From Paenibacillus dauci (GTDB taxonomy: Bacteria > Bacillota > Bacilli > Paenibacillales > Paenibacillaceae): a stretch of DNA of 64,000 nucleotides. Location of the stretch: the NCBI RefSeq assembly GCF_000971985.1, contig NZ_KQ040798.1, forward strand, positions 611,826 to 675,825. Reading direction: 5' to 3'. Shown here one piece after another: positions 18,353 through 26,477 of the stretch; within the stretch, counting starts at the first letter, position 1, and each line of letters opens with the position of its first letter. A program made the position numbers and the translations under genes. The notes below the pieces were generated by a model. It ran no database searches. It had not been told where the DNA came from and worked only from the letters and a program-made list of their open reading frames with translations.

Positions 18353-19240
18353 TTGAAAAGCAAAGAAGAAGATATTATCGAGGCTGCGGTTCGACTTTTT
18401 TCCGAAAAAGGATATACGGCAACATCTGTCGATGAAATTGCCAAAGAAAGCGGAATGGCCAAAGCTTCATTTTACAAGTTTTTTCAGAGTAAGGAAGATG
18501 TACTGATTGCGACAGTCAAAATGCATTCGCAGACAGTGGAAGAACATATTTTCAGCTTCTATGCTACAGCGGATGACGAACCGCAGCAAAAGATATCCAG
18601 CTTTATTCAGGTCCATATGAAAAGCACACTCGAAAGCAAAATCCATTCCGTGATGATGTCTGTTCATGACAAAAGCATCCTGCAAAATGAAAAGCTGCTG
18701 GAAGAGTGTCTGCTGCTGGAATATCGGCTGAATCAATGGAGTACGGACTGTCTCGTAGATATCTATGGCGATCAGGTGAAGCCTTATGTATATGATATTA
18801 TCTTCCTGATCCGTGGGCTGCTTATGCAATACATGTTCCTGCCGGTCATCGGGATCAAGTCCAATCTGGATCAGTCCGAGATATCCGACTATCTTGCCAA
18901 AATGGTAGATGGAATGGCCAAAAATATGTTTGATCATGGCTACAAACCGATCTGGGATTATAACGAATTGCAGCTTGGCAATCAATATGTCCAAGACAGT
19001 CCGGTATTCAAGGGGATCATGATTCATGAGTTGATGTTCAGTCTGAAACGCAGTCTGCACCATCTGAATCTACCGGATCAGGAAAAAGAAGAAATCTGGC
19101 AGGTCCTTTCTACACTGGAACAGGAAATCGCCGATCCGCAGCGCCGTTCTGGCATGATCAAAGCCATGCTGCAATTTCTGGAACAGCAGTCGGTATTCAC
19201 CGATGATTGTACGCGGCTCCAAAAAATACTGGCGGTATAA
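18353..19240 (+). CDS. TetR/AcrR-family regulator
   Basis: A 295-residue regulator. The N-terminal HTH includes IIEAAVRLFSEKGYTATSVDEIAKESGMAKASFYKFF (about residues 6-42), a textbook TetR recognition helix. The protein is about 100 residues longer than a typical TetR protein, with an extended helical C-terminus. The TTG at 18353 is the likely start because AAGGAG lies eight bases before it. The upstream ATG 18335 has no ribosome site and would include that site in the coding region. It lies directly after the pump and is presumably its regulator. Confidence 0.88.
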   Translation: MKSKEEDIIEAAVRLFSEKGYTATSVDEIAKESGMAKASFYKFFQSKEDVLIATVKMHSQTVEEHIFSFYATADDEPQQKISSFIQVHMKSTLESKIHSVMMSVHDKSILQNEKLLEECLLLEYRLNQWSTDCLVDIYGDQVKPYVYDIIFLIRGLLMQYMFLPVIGIKSNLDQSEISDYLAKMVDGMAKNMFDHGYKPIWDYNELQLGNQYVQDSPVFKGIMIHELMFSLKRSLHHLNLPDQEKEEIWQVLSTLEQEIADPQRRSGMIKAMLQFLEQQSVFTDDCTRLQKILAV

Positions 19241-19265
19241 CCCCGCTTTGAACAGAAATGTATGC

Positions 19266-19304
19266 AAAAAGGCTGTATTCCCTTCCGAGGAATACAGCCT
19301 TTTT
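19266..19304. terminator. Bidirectional terminator
   Basis: AAAAAGGCTGTATTCC and its exact complement flank loop CTTCCGA. It separates the convergent TetR and DivIVA-domain genes. Confidence 0.93.
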
Positions 19305-19384
19305 GGTGTATCGGTTACAAATTGCAGCATTACCGGCATATGTAATGTAAAGCGTAAATAGCAGGATACCGGATAATGACTCTA

Positions 19385-19813
19385 TCAGTATTGGTCTGAA
19401 CGGTCTTCCTGCAGACGCGCACGCATCTGGGCAATCGTACGCTCCAGACTGACAATGGCTTCGGTTACTACGCTCTTGTCCACGCCATTCTCCAGCGCCT
19501 GGGCTCTGGCAAAAGCACGTTCCTTCTCTTCATGAACGCGTTCCTTTTCGGCCATGGCACGCTCTTTTTCATACGTCTGGCGGCGCTGTAGCTCATTATA
19601 TTTATCGAGCAGATCCGTAATGATTTTGTAGAAACGCTCATAATCGAGGATGACATCATCCAGGAAAAAATCCACTTCTTCCTGAGAGTACCCTCTCATT
19701 TTGCTGGTAAAATCTTTTTCGTGAATTGTAAGTGCATCAAACTTGATTCCCAGCTGCTTGAATAACCGCTTCTGATCCTCCAGCTTCCGCTGATAGTTCT
19801 CATCAACAGCCAT
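19385..19813 (-). CDS. DivIVA-domain protein
   Basis: A 142-residue, mostly coiled-coil protein. After an N-terminal stretch of about 25 residues (DENYQRKLEDQKRLFKQLG) comes a DivIVA-type motif, LTIHEKDFTSKMRGYSQEEV and then DFFLDDVILDYE. A long heptad coiled coil rich in Glu, Arg and Lys follows. DivIVA and GpsB proteins recognise curved membrane and organise division or wall synthesis. This one is shorter than DivIVA and longer than GpsB, and the extension before the domain is unusual. ATG 19813 is chosen over earlier ATGs because GAGGGG lies about ten bases before it; this choice is not firm. The gene is monocistronic. Confidence 0.8.
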   Translation of the reverse strand: MAVDENYQRKLEDQKRLFKQLGIKFDALTIHEKDFTSKMRGYSQEEVDFFLDDVILDYERFYKIITDLLDKYNELQRRQTYEKERAMAEKERVHEEKERAFARAQALENGVDKSVVTEAIVSLERTIAQMRARLQEDRSDQY

Positions 19814-19904
19814 ATCCACCATTCCCCTCATTTCTTGTTTGGACAGGTTGCAAGTCCAGACTTTTCTGCTTATAAATGTACCATAAACGATGCATTTGGG
19901 GAAA

Positions 19905-19940
19905 TGTTCATACAGTTCTCACCCACCTCAGGGTATGAAC
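19905..19940. repeat. Inverted repeat upstream of the DivIVA-domain gene
   Basis: GTTCATAC and GTATGAAC flank a 19-nt spacer in the divergent space before the AraC-like gene. It may be an operator or a weak stem; its role is unknown. Confidence 0.35.
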
Positions 19941-20063
19941 TCGTTTCAATCTTTTATTGTTTTATGTATTCCTCTTTCCTTTCTCCCGTATCTGCGGCAA
20001 AATACAAGTACGATGTAGACCCAACTTCTCATTGTAGACCTCAACTGGAGTGTGACGGTAATC

Positions 20064-22031
20064 ATGTTTTTGAAAAAGCAAGTGATCAAGCGCGGACAGC
20101 ATGTCTATACCTATTATCGACTGGTCGAATCGTATCGCGATCCTGATGGCAAAGTGCGACATCAAACGATTCGTTACCTGGGACGACTAGATGATGAAGA
20201 GGCAGCGAATGTTCGCAGACAATTGAGAGAAGGCTCGCTTGAACCTTACCAAACCGATTCCATACCTACGATAAAGCCCCATTCAGAGCCCCACCGTCCA
20301 GCGGCTGTACCAGGCAGCATCCCTCTTCTGTGGAGACCTGTTTCGTTTACATCGATGTGTTTTGATGCATCTTCTACATCCGAATGGATGGTAGCTGATC
20401 ATGATACCCTGTTCATGATTGGCAAAGGCAGCGCACGAGTGACGATTCGAGGACATGCAGCGAATATGGATGCGCAGCAGATTCTTTTTTGCCCGGAAGG
20501 TGCAGGTGTTCATCTTGGTAATGCCGGACATGAACCGTTGGAGTTATTTTGTCTGGTATTACAGGAGATTCCTACTGATGCAGACTACCCGCTTGCCACG
20601 ACAACATCGACTAAGCTTGCAACACGGCCCTCTTTTTTGTCTGCTGTAGGAAAAGGAGATTGGAGCGAATCCGCAGCTATTTTACATATCCAATCTCCTG
20701 CAGAAATCCGTCGACTGTGTGGAGAATTGAATACATATAGTGAATATCATGTGCATCAGCCATTACAAATGCTGGGCTTTTATCGAAATTTTTATGAGCT
20801 GCTGCAATTGTTATGTATGGAAACCGTAGTTACTGTCAAAAATGATCATCTGACTTTTGAACAAATAATTCAGTATGTTCTGACGCATTATCGCGAGAAT
20901 CTGCGTCGCGATGAACTTGCACGTCAGATGGGAGTAACTCCAGAACATTTTTCACGCCTGTTTCGCAGTTACAAAGGATGCTCTTTCAGTACCTATTTAT
21001 CCACAGTGAGGCTGAATCAGGCACGACTGGATTTTCAGTTGTCACAGACGAGTACAGATACGATCGCCCGGCGATGCGGATACAGCGATGTGCATTATTT
21101 TAGCCGCAAATTCAAGCAGCAGTTCGGCCTGCCTCCCAGTCAATACAGAACGTCACCCAAGCAGTATGCTGCCTGTGATATCCCGCTAACAGCCATGTTA
21201 TTGTATCTGGGAATCGAGCCAGCCGCAGGTTATCTCGATATCAATATGCTTCGCCGCTGGCAGGAGCATTTCTGGCCGCTGTCCAGCGCCAAACCAGGCG
21301 GCTCATCAAGTGAAGCAGAAGAGACAAAGCCTTATTTACAGCTATCCCATCTGGAGAATCTGCCTGCTCCCTCTTCAGAATGGATTCAAACGATCCAGCC
21401 TGACCTCCTGTTCGCTTATGAAGACCATCCGAATATAGGGCAGCTGAATGAATACGCACCGATTCAGAGACTTTCGCTTGAGCACTATAACTGGCGTGAA
21501 CAGTGGCTCTGGCTTGCCGAACGTGTCCAACGCCAGCCTCAAGCTCAGGCATGGCTGCAGAGCTGGGACATCCGACTGGAAGCAGCCAGACAGAACATAC
21601 AACCCTGGCTGGCCAAACGCGAAACAGTAGGCATTTATAAGATTGTAGCTGAAAAAGTATATGTATATGGCAATTTGCGCAGCATGGGCGGTCCGTTAAT
21701 CTACGATGGATTGGGCTGTGAAGCTCCAGAATCTGTTCGCCAGCAGATTATTCATAAGGGACTGTTAAATATGGAAGTGCCTCTTCACCAGCTAGATCAT
21801 TATGCTGCCGATCATATGATTGTTATTTATTATCCGATCGAGCACCAGGATCGCGAGCCCAGGCAGACTCCCCTGTCTGTAATGAATTCACCTTGGTGGA
21901 ATCAGCTCCCTGCTGTACAGGCTGGAAACGTGTACATGATGGACCCGCATATTTTTTATGGATTTGATCCTTTTTCCCAGGAACTGCAGTTAGATCAGTG
22001 GCTGCAATGTCTGGCATCATATTTGCCATAA
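20064..22031 (+). CDS. AraC regulator with C-terminal siderophore-binding domain and transposase-like N-terminus
   Basis: A 655-residue fusion. Residues 1-60 (VIKRGQHVYTYYRLVESYRD, then GKVRHQTIRYLGRLD) look like the start of an IS1634-type transposase. Residues about 80-200 form a cupin-like sensor. Residues about 265-365 are the two AraC helix-turn-helices (RRDELARQMGVTPEHFSRLF and DTIARRCGYSDVHYFSRKF). The rest is a substrate-binding-protein-like domain, as in the Btr regulator of bacillibactin uptake. The frame has no break. ATG 20064 has GGAG 13 bases upstream; GTG 20052 is possible but lies too near that site. It precedes a Fur-boxed siderophore-binding lipoprotein that it probably activates when iron-siderophore is sensed. 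Confidence 0.88.
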   Translation: MFLKKQVIKRGQHVYTYYRLVESYRDPDGKVRHQTIRYLGRLDDEEAANVRRQLREGSLEPYQTDSIPTIKPHSEPHRPAAVPGSIPLLWRPVSFTSMCFDASSTSEWMVADHDTLFMIGKGSARVTIRGHAANMDAQQILFCPEGAGVHLGNAGHEPLELFCLVLQEIPTDADYPLATTTSTKLATRPSFLSAVGKGDWSESAAILHIQSPAEIRRLCGELNTYSEYHVHQPLQMLGFYRNFYELLQLLCMETVVTVKNDHLTFEQIIQYVLTHYRENLRRDELARQMGVTPEHFSRLFRSYKGCSFSTYLSTVRLNQARLDFQLSQTSTDTIARRCGYSDVHYFSRKFKQQFGLPPSQYRTSPKQYAACDIPLTAMLLYLGIEPAAGYLDINMLRRWQEHFWPLSSAKPGGSSSEAEETKPYLQLSHLENLPAPSSEWIQTIQPDLLFAYEDHPNIGQLNEYAPIQRLSLEHYNWREQWLWLAERVQRQPQAQAWLQSWDIRLEAARQNIQPWLAKRETVGIYKIVAEKVYVYGNLRSMGGPLIYDGLGCEAPESVRQQIIHKGLLNMEVPLHQLDHYAADHMIVIYYPIEHQDREPRQTPLSVMNSPWWNQLPAVQAGNVYMMDPHIFYGFDPFSQELQLDQWLQCLASYLP

Positions 22032-22086
22032 GAATTGATCACTATTGTCCATAGACGAACCTACAGCCGGTTGATATGATTCTATT

Positions 22087-22101
22087 TGATAATCATTATC
22101 A
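22087..22101. promoter_or_regulatory. Fur box
   Basis: TGATAATCATTATCA is a perfect 7-1-7 inverted repeat matching the Bacillus Fur consensus. It lies 24 bp upstream of the siderophore-binding lipoprotein start, so that gene should be repressed by Fur when iron is plentiful. Confidence 0.9.
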
Positions 22102-22125
22102 ATTAGCAAATTGGAGGAATGGACA

Positions 22126-23136
22126 ATGAATAATCGGCTGCTTACTAAGCCAGCCTGTATGATAGCGATGATGATAGTGACTTGTCTGCTGCTCGCTGCC
22201 TGCGGACAATCTACTGCTCCAACAGCTTCATCCAGTATAGCAACAACAAATACCGACACAAGCACCAATGCTGGTACAGACACAGCAACAGAACGTACGA
22301 TTGATACAGCAAAAGGTAAAATTACGATCCCTGCTCATCCGGAGCGTATTGTATCAACTTATTATCATGGTACATTGATTGCCCTGGGTCTAAAACCGGT
22401 CGCCGCCACCAAAGAATGGTGGATGGGCAGCCCTTTTCTAAAAGAACAGGAGCAAGGCATAGAGGATGTTGGTACCCCAACTTCCATAGAGAAAGTCATG
22501 TCGCTGAATCCCGATTTGATCGTCATTAATGATTTTGATGTCAAATCATATGATCAATTCAGCCAGATCGCACCGACTCTCTATGTTCCTTACACCGCAT
22601 ACAATAATCCCAAAGAAGAGATTCAGATGTTTGGCAAATTACTGGGACGCGAAGAACAAGCTCAAGCATGGCTAGCCCAATATGATGAAGCTGCTCGTGC
22701 TGCCCGGGAGAAAATCAAAGACGTCGTTAAACCTGGCGAAACTGCCGTTTTGATCAATGTACGAGAAAAGAATATTTCTATTCTTGGCGACAATTATGGA
22801 CGCGGTGGATATGCATTGTATGATGCCTTGCAGTTCAAACCGCTAGACAATGTCAAAAAAGACGTAATCGACAGCCGCAAGCAAATTCTGCCGATCCAGA
22901 TGGAAAATTTACCCGATTACCTCAATGCTGATCGGATTTTCATTTGTTTTAATGATGGAACGACGGAAGCTCAGAAAAAATCCGTATTAAATAGTGCTGT
23001 CTGGAACAGTCTGCCCGCCGTCAAAAATGGTCAGGTCTACGATCTGCCTTATGATACGTTCTCTTATTATGATCCAACATCAATTGTCGGACAAATCGGA
23101 GTGCTGGCGGATATGATCGTAGATAAGAACAAGTAA
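22126..23136 (+). CDS. Iron-siderophore ABC transporter substrate-binding lipoprotein
   Basis: A 336-residue class III binding protein of the FecB/FeuA type. A lipoprotein signal ends CLLLAACGQS and is followed by a Thr/Ala/Ser linker. The core shows TIDTAKGKITIPAHPERIVS, the IEKVMSLNPDLIVINDFD hallmark and the closing VVKNG-like segment VKNGQVYDLPYDTFSYYDP. GGAGG lies eight bases before ATG 22126; the earlier in-frame ATG 22111 overlaps that site. It lies just after the AraC fusion and behind a Fur box. The permease and ATPase are not in the window. Confidence 0.93.
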   Translation: MNNRLLTKPACMIAMMIVTCLLLAACGQSTAPTASSSIATTNTDTSTNAGTDTATERTIDTAKGKITIPAHPERIVSTYYHGTLIALGLKPVAATKEWWMGSPFLKEQEQGIEDVGTPTSIEKVMSLNPDLIVINDFDVKSYDQFSQIAPTLYVPYTAYNNPKEEIQMFGKLLGREEQAQAWLAQYDEAARAAREKIKDVVKPGETAVLINVREKNISILGDNYGRGGYALYDALQFKPLDNVKKDVIDSRKQILPIQMENLPDYLNADRIFICFNDGTTEAQKKSVLNSAVWNSLPAVKNGQVYDLPYDTFSYYDPTSIVGQIGVLADMIVDKNK

Positions 23137-23207
23137 TTGAAGTCGATATTCTATATTTTCTATTAATGTATGACGTATGATTTAAATATGACAACAGCTA
23201 ATCATTC

Positions 23208-23277
23208 AAACCATCAGTTAAACAGCACATGATGACTCTTTTCAAAAAAGGGTAATGCTGAAACTGGTGGTTTTTTT
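23208..23277 (+). terminator. Terminator of the siderophore-binding lipoprotein gene
   Basis: AAACCATCAGTT pairs with AACTGGTGGTTT across a loop of about 40 nt, followed by a T-run. The long loop lowers certainty. Confidence 0.5.
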
Positions 23278-23283
23278 GAATAT

Positions 23284-23313
23284 AAAAAGACTACCTGTAT
23301 GTAACAGATAGTC
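23284..23313 (-). terminator. Terminator of the glycoside hydrolase unit
   Basis: On the minus strand GACTATCTGT pairs with ACAGGTAGTC around TTACAT-like loop bases, followed by TTTTT. It lies 80 bp after the GH29 stop. Confidence 0.75.
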
Positions 23314-23393
23314 CCTCTAACCACAACTTGCTATGTGAAATGAACCTGGAATAAGTTCAGCCTGATCCAATCACTCTTCACCTATTCGGGTGT

Positions 23394-24827
23394 TTATTGT
23401 ACATGCAATCGAAAAACATGAGCAATGGGGGCTTGTGCTTCATTCTGTACTGCCAGTGGCAAATGAACCTCGATACCTTCTGCTGTCTGCTGGAAAATCA
23501 ATGATGCGGTGATCTCTTCTCCCAGCAGATCAATAGACTGTACGCTTCCTTTATACGGAATAAGATGAGTTGCCGGAATACTCGTATGCTCGTCGGTATA
23601 TAAATGACTGGCGTATACTTTGTGCTCCGGCATCTTCGCTGTAAAAGCCCAGTTTCCCGTATAAGCAGGTTCACAGCTGCGAGTCCCATACACTGCTTCT
23701 CCATATACGTTCAGCCATGCACCCAGTCCTTTTATACGATGAATTGCTCCCTCGGGTAAGCGACCGTCTGGCTGTGGACCCACATTAAGTGCCAGATTGC
23801 CTCCTTTGGCAACGATCTCCATCAGTAGATGTACCAGTTCACGAACCGATTTGTACTGGTCCTCATAGCGGAAAGAAAAAGACGTGCCCATGGTCACGCA
23901 GCTTTCCCATGGAATCGACATGGGATGCTCGGGCACAGTTTGTTCCGGCGTTACAATATTCTCGTAGGCACCGCCGACGGTACGATCTGCTGCCAGTAGC
24001 CACGGCTGATGCTGTCTGGCCCGGTCCACTACTTCACCCAGACGAATGTCCTGTCCTCTCTTCCCGGGACGTACCCATCCCGCATCCAGCCAGAGTACAT
24101 CGATACGTCCGTATGCAGTAAGCAGCTCTGTAATCTGATCATGTGTAAACTGCACAAATTGTTCCCATAGCCATGGATACTTATGCGGGTCATACGTTGG
24201 ACCACGCCAGCTGTACTGCCCACGCTCCATCCCATCTGCCCAGTAATAGGGAGTATGCCAATCCGCCTTGGAAAAGTAAGCCGAAATCGCTAGTCCCTTT
24301 GCACGAAAAGCATCAAATAGATGGCCAACAATATCGGCATACTTATGTCGATGAAACGGCGTGTCTTTGCCTGTAATCCGGTAATTGGTTGTATGCGTAT
24401 CCCACATACAAAAGCCATCATGATGCTTGGTCGTAAAGTTCAAATAACGAAAGCCGCCTTCACTCGCCAGATCTGCCCATACTTCCGGCTGAAACCGGAT
24501 CGGGTTGAAGGTCTTGTTCAAATCAAAGTATTCACGCTTGAGCTCCTGAGGATCATCCTGCCAGTCAATTCCATCGCGTGACCAGTCTCCATCCTCATCA
24601 CTGAGTGCCCATGATTCAACAACGCCCAGTTGGGAATAGGGTCCCCAGTGCATCATCAAACCCAGCTTCTGATCCTTAAACCACTCCAAGCGTTCCAGCA
24701 GAACCGGATCTTCCGGCTTCACCCATGATTCTTCGCTGCTGTAGTTGTGAACCCCATCCTGTACGACGGCAGGCTGCTGGTCATCGGGTACGTTTAATTC
24801 TGTATCCTTGATTGGTTGATCGTTCAT
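23394..24827 (-). CDS. Alpha-L-fucosidase (GH29)
   Basis: A 477-residue GH29 enzyme that removes alpha-L-fucose. Seen are the GH29 opening KLGLMMHWGPYSQLGVVESW, the KHHDGFCMWDT motif and the likely nucleophile aspartate in IDVLWLDAGW. There is no signal peptide, so it should act inside the cell. ATG 24827 has GGAGG nine bases upstream. The frame is open to 24854, but that extension lacks a ribosome site. It is the last of four minus-strand glycosidases and is separated from the GH125 gene by 327 bp carrying a large hairpin element. Confidence 0.92.
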   Translation of the reverse strand: MNDQPIKDTELNVPDDQQPAVVQDGVHNYSSEESWVKPEDPVLLERLEWFKDQKLGLMMHWGPYSQLGVVESWALSDEDGDWSRDGIDWQDDPQELKREYFDLNKTFNPIRFQPEVWADLASEGGFRYLNFTTKHHDGFCMWDTHTTNYRITGKDTPFHRHKYADIVGHLFDAFRAKGLAISAYFSKADWHTPYYWADGMERGQYSWRGPTYDPHKYPWLWEQFVQFTHDQITELLTAYGRIDVLWLDAGWVRPGKRGQDIRLGEVVDRARQHQPWLLAADRTVGGAYENIVTPEQTVPEHPMSIPWESCVTMGTSFSFRYEDQYKSVRELVHLLMEIVAKGGNLALNVGPQPDGRLPEGAIHRIKGLGAWLNVYGEAVYGTRSCEPAYTGNWAFTAKMPEHKVYASHLYTDEHTSIPATHLIPYKGSVQSIDLLGEEITASLIFQQTAEGIEVHLPLAVQNEAQAPIAHVFRLHVQ

Positions 24828-24970
24828 GGTATATCGCCTCCGTGGAATGATCATTGTGAGCAGGCTGTACGTATGCGGTGCATTACTGTGTGATGTGTTA
24901 TTGTGCTGTGTTGAATGTTTTCCTTTGCGGTGATAGTTGTTGGTTGGGATGGTGAAAGTTCAGCCGCTGC

Positions 24971-25076
24971 GAAAAGGGATTGGGACACGTCCTCCGGTGG
25001 ACCCTGAGAATCTTGGAATGGGAGAGCAGGTTGATTCTCAGGGTCCAAAGTCGTCCTTTGCCCCAATTCCCTTTTC
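24971..25076. repeat. Structured hairpin element, copy 1
   Basis: Outer arms 24971-24984 and 25062-25076 pair (GAAAAGGGATTGGG with CCCAATTCCCTTTTC). Inner arms 24999-25012 and 25033-25046 are exact complements (GGACCCTGAGAATC). The segments between them, GTCCTCCGGT (24989-24998) and GTCGTCCTTTGC (25050-25061), recur unchanged in a second copy at 41373-41483, whose stems differ in sequence. It is either a mobile intergenic repeat or a structured RNA. It occupies the GH29-GH125 gap. Confidence 0.75.
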
Positions 25077-25154
25077 TACGCTGGGTGGATGTTGTTACTT
25101 GATTTTTGTAAAGGCATGATCAGCGGCATTTTGGCAAACGTCCATCCTTATCAC

Positions 25155-26477
25155 TTACTTGTCCAGCAGACCTTTTTGCATGGCGGTGTAGACAAGATGG
25201 GAAAACAGGCTGTTTGACCAGGCAAACCATGGACGGGTAAATGTAGCAGGATCGTCGGCATGGAAGCCTTCGTGCATATAGCCGGTGTCGGCATCGGTGG
25301 CTTCCAGCATATCGATCATGGCGAGCATTTCTTCGTCGGTGCTGGCTGTCAGTCCTTGCATGGATAGTCCCATATGCCAGATATAATCTGGTGGGGTATG
25401 GGGGCTTCCCATGCCGCTTGCTGCTTTACCTTCAAAATAAAATGGATTCTCCGTACTGAGAATAAAACGCCGGGTCTGCAGATACATCGGATCATCTACT
25501 GCACAGTAGCCCAGATACGGCATAGAGAGCAGACTTGGTGTACCGGCATCGTCCATCAGGCAATAGTTGCCGAATCCGTCTGTCTCGTAAGCATAGATAG
25601 GACCATACTGCGGGTGACGGTAAATACCGTACAGCTCGATGCCATGCTGCACTTCTTCTTCCATCTGCTCCAGCTCTGCAGCAAACTCCAGATCGCGATA
25701 TACAAAACCCACCATCTCCTGCATCTGGCGCAGACAGACAACGGCAAACATATTGGATGGAATATTATAATGCAGTTCACAGGCATCATCACTTGGACGG
25801 AAACCCGACCAGATCATGCCTGTATAGTTGACCGGCATCCCTTTGCCCTGATTGCGAATCGTATCAATCGACGGACAATTACGCCGGGTAAAACGGTACG
25901 GTGATTCTTCCATATGATGCTGTTCCGTACGCCATAATTCATAGATGCTGCGCAGTCCCTGCTTGAATCCACTATCGAAAATATCGGACTTGCCGCTTGC
26001 TTTCCAATAATGGTAGGCCAGCCGGACGGTAAAGCAAAGCGAATCCAGTTCAAACTTGCGCTCCCATACCCATGGTCCCATATCTGTCTCATCTGCGGGG
26101 TCCCAGTGCCAGTCATTTGCCGTCTCATTGAACGCGTTGGCATAAGGATCTACAGACAAGTAGAACATATGACGGCGAATCAAACCGCGAATAATACGCT
26201 GCAGCTCTTCATCTTCTCCGCAGATCGGTACATAGTGCATCAACTGTTCCACCGAATCACGAAGCCAGAGTGCAGGAATATCGCCGGTAATGACAAAGGT
26301 CGTATCATCATCCAGCAGCTTGGTAGTTGTCTCCAGCGTATTGGGAAAACAATTTTTAAACTGCTCTGCCAGGCGCGGACGATGCGCCAAACGCTCCTCG
26401 GCTTCTTGAAGAACCTTTTTCACAGCAGGCGGCAGGGAAAGTTCGGGCATATGAATAGTTGCCATGGATTGAGTCAT
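25155..26477 (-). CDS. GH125 exo-alpha-1,6-mannosidase-like glycosidase
   Basis: A 440-residue member of GH125 (formerly DUF1237), inverting exo-alpha-1,6-mannosidases that act on N-glycan cores. Seen are ITGDIPALWLRDSVEQLMHY near residue 65-85, then FNETANDWHWDPADETDMGP and the WERKFELDSLCF segment, all highly conserved in the family. There is no signal peptide. The start at 26477 overlaps the GH38 stop in an ATGA, so the two mannosidases are translationally coupled; GAGAGG lies nine bases upstream. Confidence 0.9.
   Translation of the reverse strand: MTQSMATIHMPELSLPPAVKKVLQEAEERLAHRPRLAEQFKNCFPNTLETTTKLLDDDTTFVITGDIPALWLRDSVEQLMHYVPICGEDEELQRIIRGLIRRHMFYLSVDPYANAFNETANDWHWDPADETDMGPWVWERKFELDSLCFTVRLAYHYWKASGKSDIFDSGFKQGLRSIYELWRTEQHHMEESPYRFTRRNCPSIDTIRNQGKGMPVNYTGMIWSGFRPSDDACELHYNIPSNMFAVVCLRQMQEMVGFVYRDLEFAAELEQMEEEVQHGIELYGIYRHPQYGPIYAYETDGFGNYCLMDDAGTPSLLSMPYLGYCAVDDPMYLQTRRFILSTENPFYFEGKAASGMGSPHTPPDYIWHMGLSMQGLTASTDEEMLAMIDMLEATDADTGYMHEGFHADDPATFTRPWFAWSNSLFSHLVYTAMQKGLLDK

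Noticed and set aside
20064-20250. Complete IS1634-type insertion sequence
   Set aside because: Only a transposase-like N-terminal segment is present. There is no catalytic DDE part and no terminal inverted repeats, and the frame continues into the AraC regulator.
22087-22101. Terminator hairpin after the AraC fusion
   Set aside because: The 7-1-7 dyad has no loop or T-run and matches a Fur box.
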